Source of the DNA: Pegoplata infirma
Taxonomy: Eukaryota > Arthropoda > Insecta > Diptera > Anthomyiidae
Assembly: GCA_963921195.1 (NCBI GenBank)
Contig: OY992537.1
Coordinates: forward strand, 127,246,694-127,310,693
Length of the DNA: 64,000 nt
Reading direction: 5' to 3'
Shown: positions 1-11,325 of the stretch, in pieces
Numbering within the stretch: the stretch's first letter is position 1
How the letters are laid out: each line of letters starts with the position of its first letter
Made by a program: the position numbers and the translations under genes
The notes under the pieces: model-generated
Told to the model about the DNA's origin: nothing
Databases searched by the model: none
Seen by the model: only the letters and a program-made list of their open reading frames with translations

Positions 1-1165
1 GCATATATTAGCTAATAATTCATTGCTAAATACAAATTATAAACGAATTACAAATTACTTAATTTTAAAATCATTTTTAGCATGCAACAAACATTAATCT
101 TAACACAAGCATGAAAATTCAAATTAAATTACAATTTTCAATGACAAAAGAAAAATCCACATAAATATTTTAATATTTATTTTCGAGCAACGCAAAAAAC
201 AAATATACAAAATTTTACAACAATAATAAATATTGCAGAACTAATTTTATTAAACTGTTACTATTAAAATAGATACGGAGAAATCCCCAAGAAAAATTCA
301 CACCCTGACTTGGTGCCATCAATTTTTTTTTTTTTTTTTATAAAATTGAAAAATAAAAATACCAATATTTGCATAAATTAGTTACGCCAACAATATGGCA
401 GACGAATTTACCAAAAATAAAAAATTGAAATAAAAGGAGATGAATGAAAGCGAATAAGGAGGAAGGAAATATTAGGGTGGAACTTTTTTCTTTTTTTTTA
501 AGTACTTAATGACTTGCACTTAATGACTGGTTTTTGGAATCAGATCAACGTGATTAGATTGATCTGGGGACCCATGAATGCTCAACAACAATCCTTCAAT
601 ATACATCGTTTTAGAAGAAAAAGTAAGAAATTGGAAAAGAAACCTAATAAATTTCCCTTTTTGTAAATTAATTAAATTAAAAAAATTTAATAATATTATT
701 TAAATCACTCGTTTGTGACTCTTTGTTCACTTGCAACAACTAAAATTTTTAGTTGTGCTATCCGAATTTTTGTTGATGCATCGAAATTGAGTTGTAACAG
801 ATAAATTTGAATTGCAACAAATTTTGGTGACAAAAGCATTTCTTTTATGCTATGTAGCCAACCAAGGGGTGAGGGATGGAAAAGTGTGATTTTTTTTTTA
901 ATATTTATAAAAATATAAATAATAAGTGCCATCCTAATAAACATCATAGTATAATCATCACGTGCAATTGGTAAAAAATAAACGTAAATTAATAAACCCT
1001 AAATGCAATACTGGGATTATTTCTCGGTTATTTTTTTTTTGGAGTTTTTAAGCACAGTGAATCCCTCTTAAATGTTCTCGATTAAAAGCATTCCTAATTA
1101 AACGCCGAAATTTAAAATGCTGAAAGGATATTAACTCGTTAGAACTCTTTTAAAATAGCAATATT
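1..1165. other. AT-rich sequence without recognisable gene
   Basis: No coding, RNA or named repeat feature could be supported. There are homopolymer runs (a T run near 317-339) and short A/T tracts. The open frame on the minus strand at 705-947 is AT-driven and resembles nothing I know. Confidence 0.5.
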
Positions 1166-1182
1166 TAAACGGAAATTTTCCG

Positions 1183-2959
1183 CCAAACCAATTTCGACCT
1201 ATTTCGTCCGTGGTAACAAGGGCTGCAGTACGTTGCACTCCGCAAGGAGGAGTCCTATCACCGCTATTGTGGAACCTTACCATAAATACTCTCCTCGTCA
1301 AACTGGACGATATGGGGGTCAAGACTGTCGCCTACGCGGACGACGTGGCCGTCGCAGTATCCGGAAAATATCCGGGAATATTGTCTGAACGCCTGGAGCT
1401 ATCTCTTGAAATTCTTTCTGAATGGTGTTCAGATAGCGGTCTGGGGGTAAATGCAGGCAAAACTGACCTTGTTCTATTTTCGAATATAAAAAAAAAAATT
1501 TGGCGGAATCGAACTCACGGTGTCCGATAGTGCTAAGTATCTAGGAATCATTCTAGACAGAAAGCTGCTATGGAACTTGAACACTAAAGCGAGAGTGGCA
1601 AAGGCAAACGCTGCCATCTATTGCTGTAAGAAGGCCATTGGAAGCAACTGGGGTCTTACACCCCGCAATGTCAATTGGCTATTCAATACGGTTGTCAGGC
1701 CCATACTTATGTATGGAGTATCCGTTTGGTGGGTGGCGACGGAGGAGGCCACTCACCAAAAGGCATTCAATAGGATCCTTAGGACAAGTGCGCTGCTGAT
1801 AACAGGCGCACTTCGCTCCACTCCGACGAAAGGACTACTTGCTATGCTTCATTGGCTACCAGTAGACCATCTCGCAACACAACTAGCCGAGAACACAGCC
1901 ACTAGGCTAGCGGCAATTAACGCATGGTCGTATAAACCATACGGTCATGCAAGAATCCTGAGGCAGAATGGTGCCGCAGAGAACATCGACTACTGCACCC
2001 CCATACCCTCGTTCGAAACCGGGTTAGTAACAAGGATTCCGGACATGTCCGATTGGACGGAGGGCCTCGATATTCCTGAGGAGACACTTAAGGTTTTTAC
2101 TGATGGCTACAAAATGGACGGCCGAGTGGGGGTGGCGTTTTTGTGAGTCGACTGGATTACAGGCTCTCATTTCGACTACGGGACCAGTGTAGCGTATTTC
2201 AAGCCGAGATAATGGCTATAAAACGGGCTGCAGATTGGTTAGGGTGCCAAAGGATATCACTCAGGGATATCTGTATTTTCACCGACAACCAAGCGGCTAT
2301 CAAATCCCTAGCAGGTGTGACCACTACATCTAGAATTGTCCGAGAATGTCGGGCGTCTCTTAATGAGATGGCGAGACATTCGAATTTGGCACTCATCTGG
2401 GTGCCTAGACATGTGGGTATAAATGGCAACAGTGTTGCCGATGAATTAGCCAGGCATGGTACGACTCTACTCTCTAACGAGATAGATTATACGCCTGGCA
2501 TCCCGCTCAGTGCGAGTAAGAGGCTGAACGAAAATTCACTTTTTCAGATAGCCAACACTAGGATGGTGTGGTCAACACTAGGATGGTGTGGTCAACACTA
2601 GGATGGTGTGGCCCTCATTTTATCGCCGGAGCACGGGTAGGATCATCCAACTGTCCCGGAACCAGCTACGCAACCTAGTTGCAGTCGTTACGGGGCACAG
2701 TGCGCGATTCGGCGCACACGCCAGTACAATGGGAATTCCCCACAATGATTACTGCGTGGGATGTCAGGATGTGGAAGAGGAAGATACGGTTACGCACTTC
2801 CTATGCCAATTTACGGCATACGCCCATCGGAGAGCCAAATATTTTGGTAACCCGATACTGGCAGATTTGACTTGTCTATCCGGCATGTGTATGAATAGGA
2901 TAATCTCGTTCATCAGGGATTCTGAGCGTTTCAGCTTGGATCCCAGTGAGGCCACTTGA
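1183..2959 (+). pseudogene. Retrotransposon pol fragment: RT-RNase H-Cys/His, frameshifted
   Basis: The RT part (1210-1497) contains the B-like motif TPQGGVLSPLLWN and the catalytic YADDVA motif. A poly(A) tract at about 1490-1498 breaks the frame, and the protein resumes near 1499-1520 with the RT thumb region. The RNase H domain starts with FTDG (about 2098) and is broken again near 2140. The acidic residues expected of RNase H are all visible: FTDG, the E of QAEI, the D of FTDN and the D of ADELA. WVPRH stands where families usually have WVPGH. A 20-bp repeat expansion at 2553-2612 breaks the frame a third time. The last segment holds CVGC followed by HFLC. At least three frame breaks make this a dead copy. 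Confidence 0.88.
2553..2612 (+). repeat. 20-bp tandem triplication inside dead pol
   Basis: Three consecutive copies of CAACACTAGGATGGTGTGGT. One copy would keep the reading frame from RNase H into the Cys/His region. The two extra copies add 40 bases and shift it, so the expansion came after, or caused, the loss of function. Confidence 0.92.
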
Positions 2960-3289
2960 GCACAACTATTTTCTTCACCTTTCTCTCTTCTATCCCTATA
3001 TTTTCTTTTTCCTATCTCTTCTATAGGTAACACCACGGGTCCACGTTTATTGAAGAACCCAAGTGAGCTGTCCAACAGGCGGCTGCCTAACTACCTAACC
3101 TAATTTCGAACTAAAACTGGCAAACAAATTTTGGAATCCAAAAAAAAATCTGATATTTGTCTGAGAACCTGAAAAATTTTCTTAGGGAATAATGTTTCGA
3201 CTTATCTAAACCAAAAATAACCATCATTCTTTATGAGAGCTTTTCATTTAAATCGTATATTTTTTCAAGACTTATATAACAGAATCTAA

Positions 3290-3413
3290 ATTTATCCAAA
3301 GCTATTTTATTGAAAAAACTGAACTATAAATTAATACTTTTTCTTTTAAAAACGAGAAAACTTAAAACTTTTAAAATAAACTACAAACAGTTAATGAAAT
3401 AATTTTTTGAGTG
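3290..3413. mobile_element. End fragment of CACTC-type TA element
   Basis: The right end reads CTACAAACAGTTAATGAAAT then TTTTTTGAGTG, followed by TA. The same end occurs at 5346 and, inverted, at 23476. Only this terminal piece is present, and the left limit is approximate. Confidence 0.6.
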
Positions 3414-3789
3414 TATGGAATAAGAAAACATTTTTAGTACACTCAAAATATTTTGTAGGCAAAAACAAATGAAAAACAAGCGAAAAAACATTTGAAAACC
3501 ATCCCAGTAATTATTCATTTGTTTTATCAAACATCAACATTTTTTTTTTACTGTTAATAAAGTTTTCTAAAATAAAAACATGAAACAAGAAAAAATTACG
3601 TCATTTTAATTTTTTTTATCAACAAATTCGAAAAAATAACCTACGAAAACATTAATGATTGTTGAGTTATTTTTACCAACAAATTCAAAAAAATACCTAC
3701 GAAAACTGTAAAAGTAAATGATTTGGTAGGTTATTTTTACAATTTTTCTATTGAATTTTATTTTAAAAAAAAATTTTAATAAAATTTTT

Positions 3790-3858
3790 GGGGAATCGAT
3801 TGCGCAAAAAACTACATTCTGGTCAGACACCCTAACCCTCCTGCCAAAGTCACTTGAT
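3790..3858 (-). other. tRNA-like box A/box B module (SINE-head-like)
   Basis: On the minus strand, a box A-like TGGCAGGAGGG (3836-3846) is followed, at about tRNA spacing, by a box B-like AATCGATTCC (3792-3801). The same module occurs in the related element at 23833-23887. No full cloverleaf or acceptor stem is evident, so this is not called as a tRNA gene. A tRNA-derived SINE head absorbed by the DNA element is the best guess. Confidence 0.5.
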
Positions 3859-3970
3859 ACAAACATGTTTTTATATTTATATAAAATTTTTTTTGAATTT
3901 TTTGTCTACACAAAAATAACTAACACAAGTAGGTAAAAACTAATTACTTCTCGTTAAAAAATTCCAACAA

Positions 3971-5081
3971 CACTGCGGAACACTAAAAAATAAACAAGAG
4001 TTACGACCATCATTTCTATATATTTCGGACATGCAGATTCGAATGGCGTACTCCGTTTTACGATGTATGGTACAGTTTTCTTGCAAAATGTCGTTAAAGA
4101 TTTGCTGATTTCGAGGCAGTTTTTTAACAAAAAAAATTGTAAAGTAAATGATTTATAAATTTTGTGCCATGGAAAACAAATATATGACTTGTAGCAATAC
4201 TTCTTATGCAAATTTGGCTTAAATCTTTTCATCTTAAGCCCTTAAATTCGCGAATTTCTTCATTTTTTAAGGTTTTCGCAAAATTGACAGCCAAATTGGT
4301 CTTTGATAAAAAACTTGATGACTTAAGGCTTCATCTTGATGACTTAAGGCTTCATCTTTTAGTATATAATGTGGGAACCTTAAACAACTAACAGACCAAA
4401 AATTTGGCCAAAAAAGTTTTCATTTGCAAAAGTTATCTTAACAAAAACTATTATTTCAGTGTTTGACATACGATAATTATAGTTTTTGGTAAGATAACTT
4501 TTGCAAATGAAAACTTTTTTGGACAAATTTTGGGTCAGTTCATTGTTTAAGGTTCCCGCATTATATACTAAAAGATGAAGCCTTAAATCATCTCGTAAAG
4601 TGATGCTGCCATATACAAAAATAAAACGGTTTTTCGCGATTTTCGCCATGATGGTCCATATAATATAGCTGTTTTTTGTCCACTATTCGTATTGTTAGGG
4701 ATGCCTTTTTGATTCACTTAAGACAAGTTTTTTATCAAAGACCAATTTAGGGGTTAATTTCGCGAAAACTTAAAAAAATTAAGAAATCCGCGAATTTAAG
4801 GGCTAAAGATAAAAAGCTTTAAACCAAATTTATATTAGAAATATTGCTACAAGTTATATCTTTGCTTTCCATGCCATAAAATTTAAAAATCATTAGCATT
4901 GGAAATTTTTTTGTTAAAAAAGCAGCTGAAAATCAGCCAATCTTTAATGACATTTTGCAAGAAATCTGTACCATACATCGAAAAACGGAGTACGCCATTC
5001 GATTCAGCATGTCCGAAATATACAGAAATGATGGTCGTACCTCTTGTTTTCTAAAATAGTGGTTAGTTTTGTCACGCAGTG
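3971..5081. mobile_element. 1.1 kb foldback element, CACTGCG termini
   Basis: Ends CACTGCG...CGCAGTG with arms of several hundred bases that are imperfect reverse complements; for example GACCATCATTTCT at about 4007 pairs with the sequence near 5030. The centre is near 4465. The right arm is about 100 bp longer (near 4590-4700). It sits inside the 3440-5346 element, and the related copy at 23476 lacks it, giving a natural empty site. The flanks suggest a longer target duplication around an AAAAATTTC-like tract, but this is not exact. Confidence 0.75.
4314..4355. repeat. 21-bp tandem duplication in foldback arm
   Basis: Two perfect adjacent copies of a 21-base unit beginning CTTGATGACTTAAGGCTTCA. 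The opposite arm has one diverged copy near 4570-4590, so the doubling came after the palindrome formed. Confidence 0.85.
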
Positions 5082-5470
5082 CAATTAAAAAAAAAATTTC
5101 GTACACAAATCATTAAAAATTAAAGAAGAATCACTTATTTTTACTAACAAAACAAAAATAAATGACTTTAAAAATTGAAAGCTAATGAAAGTCTTTACTT
5201 TTTATGTTGTTTTTTTTTGAAACAGAAAACAGAAATAGTCATTTCAAAAAACTGAACATTGATTAAATGTTTTTTCTTTTATAAACGACAAAACGTAAAG
5301 CTTTTTAAATAGACAACAACCAGTTAATGACATAATTTTTTGAGTGTATCAAAAGTCTCGTAATCCCATTTTACCAATATTTGACAGTTTTCCCTGTTTT
5401 TTAACAAATAATTTTTGATCGAAATTTACATTTTTTTTTTTGTTATTTGACAGTTTTTCTTGTAGTTTTA

Positions 5471-5849
5471 CAAATTTCCAAGGTTTTTTACAAAAAAAAT
5501 CTAGTAAATTCACGAGAATTTCTTGTAAGTTTTATGGCAGCAAAAAAGTTGTAATTTACAATTTTATTGGTAAAAAGCTTGTAAAATTACAAAAAAAGCT
5601 TGTAATTTTTACTAGAAATTCTCGTAAAATAGGAGGTAGCAAAAAATCTACAAATTACCAAGGTTTTTTAAAAAAAAATCTAGTAAATTCACGAGAATTC
5701 CTTGTAAGTTTTATTGCGTCAAAAAAATTGTAAATTTGCAATTTTATTGGTAAAAAGCTTGTAAAATTACAAGAAATTCTTCACAAATAGGAGGTAGCAA
5801 AAAAAAGTTACAAAATTTTCGTGTCATTTTACAAGGTTTTTTTTGAGTG
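5471..5849. mobile_element. MITE-like repeat with 180-bp internal duplication, GAGTG end
   Basis: Two tandem units about 180 bp apart start with CCAAGGTTTTTTA (5478 and 5658) and share the AATCTAGTAAATTCACGAGA segment. The right end is TTTTTTTTGAGTG (5849). No clean left terminus was found, so the start given is that of the tandem unit. Probably another member of the CACTC/GAGTG group. Confidence 0.55.
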
Positions 5850-6838
5850 TTTATAATCGTTACCATATTGCTGGGTAGTATTACATTTATGCGTAGACTA
5901 CTGTATATCCAAATATAAAACAAAAATATTTTATTAGCTAAATTGTAAATTATAACCCCAAGAAAATACGGCTGGTATTAGAGATTGTCCTTTCTCCCTT
6001 ATACTTTTTTTTTTTTTTCTGTTTTTTGAAAAAAGTCATCATCACTTTTCATGTCGTCCTATAATCTTTCGTGCTGTTTTAGCGTGACCAATTAATTTGA
6101 TTGTAAAAATTGTTATTAAATTCAAATTGTACAAGTGAAAAGACAAAAAAAAAATATTGTCGAAAAACAAACACAGGATATAAACTGCTCCTGGAGAGAA
6201 CAAAAAAAAATATAAAAAAACAAACATTGACAATAACATGTAAAAATGCCAAATGAATATGATAAGAATATTAATCAGTTCCCTGCGCTCCTTTCCATAT
6301 TCATTCAAAATTGTTGTTTACATTACGGAAGATCCTGTCTGTGCCTGTGAATGAATGAAGTTTCAAATAGTCCTTTATGAAGGGTGGTTGACAGGATTTA
6401 TGCAAAATTAAATTGTTTTAAAAGATTTTCTTACTTCGCGCATGACATACAAAATTGTATGCAGTGTCACTGCTAATAGAAGTACGTACACAAGTATTTA
6501 TATTAAAAAATTATGCGCCACCCCTTAATTTGCATTATGGGTTAAGAAATTGTAAGTTTTGTAATAAAATGGAATGCATAAAAAATAGGAAATTATAATA
6601 GCGTGTAATTTTGCATATAAAAACGTCTTAACAATTCATCTTTTTTTATGAGTTTGCGCATTAGAAAGGATGGGTCTGTTAAATAAAGTAAATATTTAAT
6701 AACCGAAAGAAGTCTAGGAAAATAAAATTTAAGTTTCAGAAAGATCACCTAAAAATATGCACAGGCCTTTTTTTGCGATATACAGTGGTTGTCAACTAAT
6801 TAGAAACGTTTTAATAGTATAATACTCCACGTTATTAT
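5850..6838. other. AT-rich sequence, nothing recognised
   Basis: No motif, terminal repeat or coding potential could be supported. The minus-strand open frame at 6042-6308 is hydrophobic AT-derived sequence with no known match. Confidence 0.45.
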
Positions 6839-7390
6839 TAGGGATGGGATTTTCATGCAAATGCATGTTTTTTGTCGATAGTCTAAAAACGATATCGACC
6901 AATTATCTTTCCAAATCAAGAAATTTGCGTTAAAATGGCATCGATTTGTTTTTGCATATTATTGCATATTTTGGTGAAAATGCATATTTTTTGCATATTT
7001 TGGTTTTAAATGCATATTTTGTGCATATTTCCAACTTTTAAGTGCCTTAAGTAACCCAAATTGAAATTTATTTGTTTTAAAAACTTTTTTAAATTTTAAA
7101 AATTTATTTGGGAAATAAAAAAAAATTGTTTTTTTTCTTTAAATATTTAATTTATAGATTGTGTTAATTTCTAAAAAATCTTGCTTGTATAAAGTTTTAA
7201 ATGTTACTATTTAAACCCAGCGTTACTTTTTGCATTTTAAGAAGTTTTTCCAATGAAAACAAGATTTTTATTGCACACATTTTATTTTTTAGTGCATATT
7301 TTTAGGGTTTTTAGTGCATATTTTGAATTTTTTAGCGCATATTTTAAGCGCATATTTTCGATTTTTTAGTGCATGAAAATCTCATCCCTA
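6839..7390. mobile_element. Nonautonomous hAT element, TSD GTTATTAT
   Basis: Terminal inverted repeats start TAGGGATGGGATTTTCATGC and end GCATGAAAATCTCATCCCTA. Perfect 8-bp duplications GTTATTAT flank it (6831-6838 and 7391-7398). Length is 552 bp. The interior has many GCATATTT motifs near both ends, which may be subterminal transposase sites. An 8-bp duplication with TAGGG-type ends is characteristic of the hAT superfamily. Related fragments lie at 42990-43278 and 63075-63200. Confidence 0.93.
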
Positions 7391-7398
7391 GTTATTAT

Positions 7399-8504
7399 TA
7401 TCAAACGGGTATAATTAAAAAAATAGTAGTATTATGTAGCAAATTTATAAAGCTTTAATTTAAGCTTGATAGAGTCCTAAATGAGTAAATAATAAATGTG
7501 CCACGAGGGTCGATCTGGAAAATTAAATTATTTACAGACATTTTTCAGAAAATATTTTAAAAAGTCAATTTTTTCTAAGTTCAAACAAAAAACAAATTAT
7601 AAAATCTTAATTAGAAATAAACAAATTTGTGTACAACTAATTAAAACACAAAGAAGCAATTAAAAAGTAACAAGCTCCAAGCTCCAAACAGCTCATTCAC
7701 TAAAATACACGTAAGTTTACGTATCAAAACTTTTATCAATTTCACTTGATTCTTCTTAAGTAATTCTAAAAACGAAAAACGTGAGAGCGTAAGAGATTCT
7801 GCTGAAATATATGCGTGTATTATTAAATTTTGGAAAATTAATTAATTTATCAAAGCAAATGAAGAAGTTTGGCCTGTAAAGCACTTGGATTTTAGAAAAA
7901 AAATTTTTTTGACAAATTTTGTAAAATTTTTTAAGTCCTCAACATTTTTTGAAAAATTAAAAATAAAATTGGAAAAATTTCCAAGTACCGAAGATTGTTT
8001 TACAAAATTTTTTTGTTGCACTTTGGAGCAAAACAATTCATTGAAATCTTCTAGTAGTCCCAAAAAAGTTTTTAAAAATTTTCTAAATCTCAGACACAAT
8101 ATTTTTTTTGCGTTTTGGAGTAAAGAATTTCATAAAAAATTATTTATAAAAAAATGTTTACGACTTTTTTTGATTTTAAAAATTATTGAATTATAGTAAC
8201 CATTATTTTCCACCAAGTCCTTATATCACGAACTAGATCCCAAACTCTTTCTCAAACTCTTTTTTGCATATTTTTCTGAAGATCCTGGTTTGAGTGGACT
8301 TTTTTAAACAATTTGAAATTTTTTCTGGTAAAATATATTTAAAAATAAATTAAAATAAGAGTTTTTATGTAAAAATGTTAATTTTATAAAATTGCCGGAT
8401 TTCCCGGGAAAAATAAAAAAAAATTCCCTGGAATTCAGAGTTTTCCCGGGAATTTACGGAAAATCATACCCGAGAATTCCCGGACTCCAAACACCAGACC
8501 CAAC
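7399..8504. other. AT-rich sequence with a CCCGGGAA-repeat patch
   Basis: Mostly featureless. At about 8395-8490 there is a patch of CCGGGAA/TTCCCGGG motifs that looks like the edge of a diverged dispersed repeat. The overlapping open frames at 7842-8196 are in AT-rich sequence and are not credible genes. Confidence 0.4.
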
Positions 8505-8582
8505 CTTAGAATTGTCTCTTGTATATATATTTAAAGTTTCATGAAAATCGGTTCATAAGGGTTCAAATACTTCCCATGTTAG
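8505..8582. repeat. Dispersed repeat end (TTCATAAGG ... CTTCCCATGTTAG)
   Basis: Shares AATTGTCTCTT, an ATCGGTTCATAA motif and a CTTCCCWTGTTAG ending with 21525-21602. The last motif also recurs at 25083-25096. It looks like the end of an unnamed dispersed element. A CACAG MITE starts immediately after. Confidence 0.5.
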
Positions 8583-8584
8583 TA

Positions 8585-9135
8585 CACAGAAAAAAATATG
8601 GAGGAAACAAATTTGAGTAATCACTTGTTTAAATTTAAAAAGAAAAATTGAGTAATTTTTTAATTGACGCAATTAAAAATTTACTCAAACATTTTAAAAA
8701 CAATTTAAGTAAATAATTTAATAAAAATTTAATATTTTTTTTTTTAATTTTTTTTAACTCATAGTTTTTTGAATTCTCGTTTAGTTCATAGTTTTTTGTA
8801 TATGTATATGAAAGTTTGTAATCGTCTTTATAAAATTTTCCTATGTCTTTCAGACATAAATATGTTTGGTAAAGTTTGAAAAAACAAGTTTTTTGTTTTT
8901 TTGCAAAAAAAATTTAAAACTTTTTTAAACTTTTTAAAAAAATAAATTGATAAATTTTGAGTAAATTTTTAATTGTGTCAATTAAAAATTTACTCAATTT
9001 TTTGGCAAACATTTAATAAATTTTTATTAAAAATTTACTCAATACTATTAAATCGTTTACTGGTGCAAAATTGAGTAATTTTTTACTCAATAGTATTAAA
9101 AATTTGCTCAAATATTTTTTTTATTTTTTTCTGTG
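8585..9135. mobile_element. CACAG...CTGTG MITE (family 'ACTCAA'), copy 1
   Basis: Starts CACAGAAAAAAATATGGAGG after TA and ends TTTTTTTCTGTG before TA, 551 bp. The interior is full of alternating TTTACTCAA / TTGAGTAA segments that make it self-complementary. Other copies are at 25939, 49752 and 60006. No coding capacity. Confidence 0.82.
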
Positions 9136-10384
9136 TACAGTGGGACTTGAGGAATAAAAAAGTGTTGTTACAGTAGATAATTTCAATACATTTCAAAAAT
9201 GTGGCTTGAATTTCTTCACTCAAAAAAAATTCTCTGTTCAATCAGCAGAAAAATCTGCTGAAAATACACCCATTTTAAGAGAAATCTGCTGATTTTAGCA
9301 GACACGGTTTGCTGAAAATCTGTCATGATTATCTAAGTGAAATCAGAGGAATCTTCCAAAACAGCAGAGAAGCATAAACATTTTCTAGCAATTTTTTTTT
9401 TTTTTAAACTTGAACGTTAAAATATGATTCTGTAAAATTAGCAATTAATCCACTGATTTTTTTAGTTTTGTCAATTATTTGTCTCAATCGTTTTAATTGT
9501 ATAAAAAAAATAAACACCTTGAAAAATAAAATTTGACTGGAAAACCTTGTGTTATCAAATGAATTTAAAATTTTTTTTTGGGAATCGGTCAAGTGGATCA
9601 AAAGTTACAAAAACAAAAATAATAAAAAATATTATTTATCGAGAAATTTTTGTGATGGGACTTGTTTCCTTCTTGCGATTATTGATTTGTTATGATATTT
9701 GCATTTTAGTAATTCAATCTTTTATGATTTAAATTATTTTTTTTATATTAAAAATACATTATCTTATCCTCTGGATCCAAGTGCAGAACTCTAACCTTCT
9801 TTTAAAATAAAAATTTTATATTTGTTTCAAAAAGGTAAATAAATATCGGTCAAAACACCGTATTTTAAGAGTTGGTTTAGGTCATTATGGGGAAACTTTT
9901 TCCTCTGGTCCTATTTTTCCATTTATGAACTTAACCAGCCTAAGACCATAACAATTATTCGTACCATATTTTTTTTTAAGTTCTAAATTAGTATTTTACA
10001 ATATAAAAATTTTGTTTATTAAAAGATATGTATTGATGATAAATTTAATATATTAACATAAATTAATGACTATTCATTGTTGTTTATAATAAATTTATAT
10101 TCATATAATGAACAAAATACAATTTGTGTACGAACGAGTATCATTTTGTTGTATCAAATATTGTAGCATCTCATATATTTTTATGTTATTGCCACATGTA
10201 AACAAATCACTTAAAAACAATTTAAAATTTTCAAATGGCTGACATGAAGACACTATGTTGTGAATGTATAAAGAATGAGTTTTATAAGAAGCATACAAAT
10301 TTTAGTTTGAAAATAACATAGGTGAACAACTTATTGATAAATTTAGATTATAATACAAATCAAGATAACAAAAAAATAAATATA
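9136..10384. other. AT-rich sequence with small repeat scraps
   Basis: At 9219-9330 are several AATCTGCTGA/TCAGCAGA hairpin units. Near 9582 the text AATCGGTCAAGTGGATCAAA resembles the interior of mini-me-like elements. Near 9771 GGATCCAAGTGCAGAACTCT resembles 20226 and 57208. Nothing codes. Confidence 0.4.
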
Positions 10385-10860
10385 TTTTAAGTAGGTTTAA
10401 TTAGGCTCGAGGTCATTATTACCTCTACTAATTAAAACTTTGATATTCTCCTAGAATAATTTTTAAGATTATTTTTCTGTTTTCAATTTATTTATGTTGG
10501 TCATTTTTGCAAGACTTAGTCGACACGTGTTTCGATATTTGTCAGATTCCATTGTCAAGGCTATTTAGAAAATATAAAAACCCTTTATTACAAGTAGCAA
10601 AGGGAATTTAAATGACAATTCGCTAATGTTCAAACAAAAATTTTAATACATATTTAACTCTACCCTCATTGAGAATTAGAAGAAGAATCTCTTAGTAAGA
10701 TAAGAATCGTTAAATAAATAAACAAAAAAAAAAAAACATTACATTTTTCAGAACATTAGCGATTTGTCATTTAAATTCATTTTGCTACTTGTAGTATAGG
10801 GTTTTTATATTTGTTAAATAGTCTTGACAATGGAATCTGACAAATTCCGAATAAAATTAA
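10385..10860. mobile_element. Penelope-like relic with terminal inverted structure
   Basis: The left part (GGCTCGAGGTCATTAT at about 10403, CGACACGTGTTTCG at about 10521, then a TTGTCAGATTCCATTGTCAA segment) is shared with 50277-50662. A reverse-complement copy of the inner 100 bases follows at about 10745-10850. On the minus strand the order TTGACAATGG, short stem, CGAAACACGTG resembles the conserved end signature of insect Penelope-like elements. No RT frame remains. The family assignment is an inference. Confidence 0.5.
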
Positions 10861-11026
10861 TTTTGGATCAAAATTTTAATATTGGTTTAAATGTCATGTA
10901 AACCAAATTAGATCTATACCCGCCTTAAAGAATCAGAATAATTTTGCAGTCGATTTGACGATGTCCGTCTTTCCATTTAAACGTAAAATACATATAAATA
11001 CGATCCATATTTCACTGTGTTACGTA

Positions 11027-11325
11027 CACACAAAAAATGTTTGGCTTAAAATTGTCAACTAAATCTATTGATCAACAAAATTCAAATGAGTTTTGATTAA
11101 AATTTTTGTTATTTTCTTTAACTGTCGCATTACAAATTTTTAACAGAAATTCAAAAATATACAAAATAATCGGGTTTTACTTTTTTTATTGTAGGCAACA
11201 TATTGGATTAAGTTTTTCATAATTTTGTCATAAGCTTACAATTCATTCGTTAAATCAATCACTATTTTGATTGATTATAAATAAAAAATTTATCAAATTT
11301 GTGATCAAAATCGAAAAAAAATTTT
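11027..11325. repeat. Dispersed AT-rich repeat, copy 1 (partner at 22563)
   Basis: Shares with 22563-23090 the run CTATTGATCAACAAAATTC, the AACATATTGGA segment and a conserved CATAAGCTT...ATTCATTCGTTAAATCAAT block near 11230-11270. It starts close to CACACAAAAAA. Probably a MITE; no clear TSD. Confidence 0.6.

Larger units (their letters stand above)
1168..3101 (+). mobile_element. 5'-truncated LOA/I-like non-LTR retrotransposon
   Basis: This stretch is clearly richer in G+C than its surroundings and encodes, in broken frames, the end of a reverse transcriptase, an RNase H domain and a Cys/His motif, followed by about 140 bases of 3' UTR. The 3' end carries CCTAA-type repeats (CCTAACTACCTAACCTAA, about 3087-3104) rather than a long poly(A). 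The 5' part (endonuclease and most of the RT) is missing, as usual for target-primed non-LTR insertions. The order RT, RNase H, C-terminal Cys/His fits the I/LOA group. The exact clade is an inference. The left boundary is approximate because sequence upstream of about 1168 has stops in all likely frames. Confidence 0.8.
3440..5346. mobile_element. TA-flanked CACTC...GAGTG element carrying a tRNA-like module
   Basis: Begins CACTCAAAATATTTTG after TA (3438-3439) and ends TTTTTTGAGTG before TA (5347-5348). The whole length except an internal foldback (3971-5081) matches, in reverse complement, the element at 23476-25012. A nonautonomous DNA element is the simplest reading. The TA duplication recalls the Tc1/mariner group, but no transposase is present and the superfamily is not proven. 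It holds a short palindrome (ACCTACGAAAA... and its complement, about 3640-3740) beside the tRNA-like module. Confidence 0.7.

Noticed and set aside
1210..2959. Active retrotransposon gene
   Set aside because: At least three frame breaks and a missing 5' half exclude it, although the RT and RNase H catalytic residues are visible.
10518..10560. Hammerhead ribozyme at the Penelope-like relic
   Set aside because: The CTGATGA box has decayed to TTGACAA and no stem I or III is visible, so only the copy at 31880 is reported as hammerhead-like.
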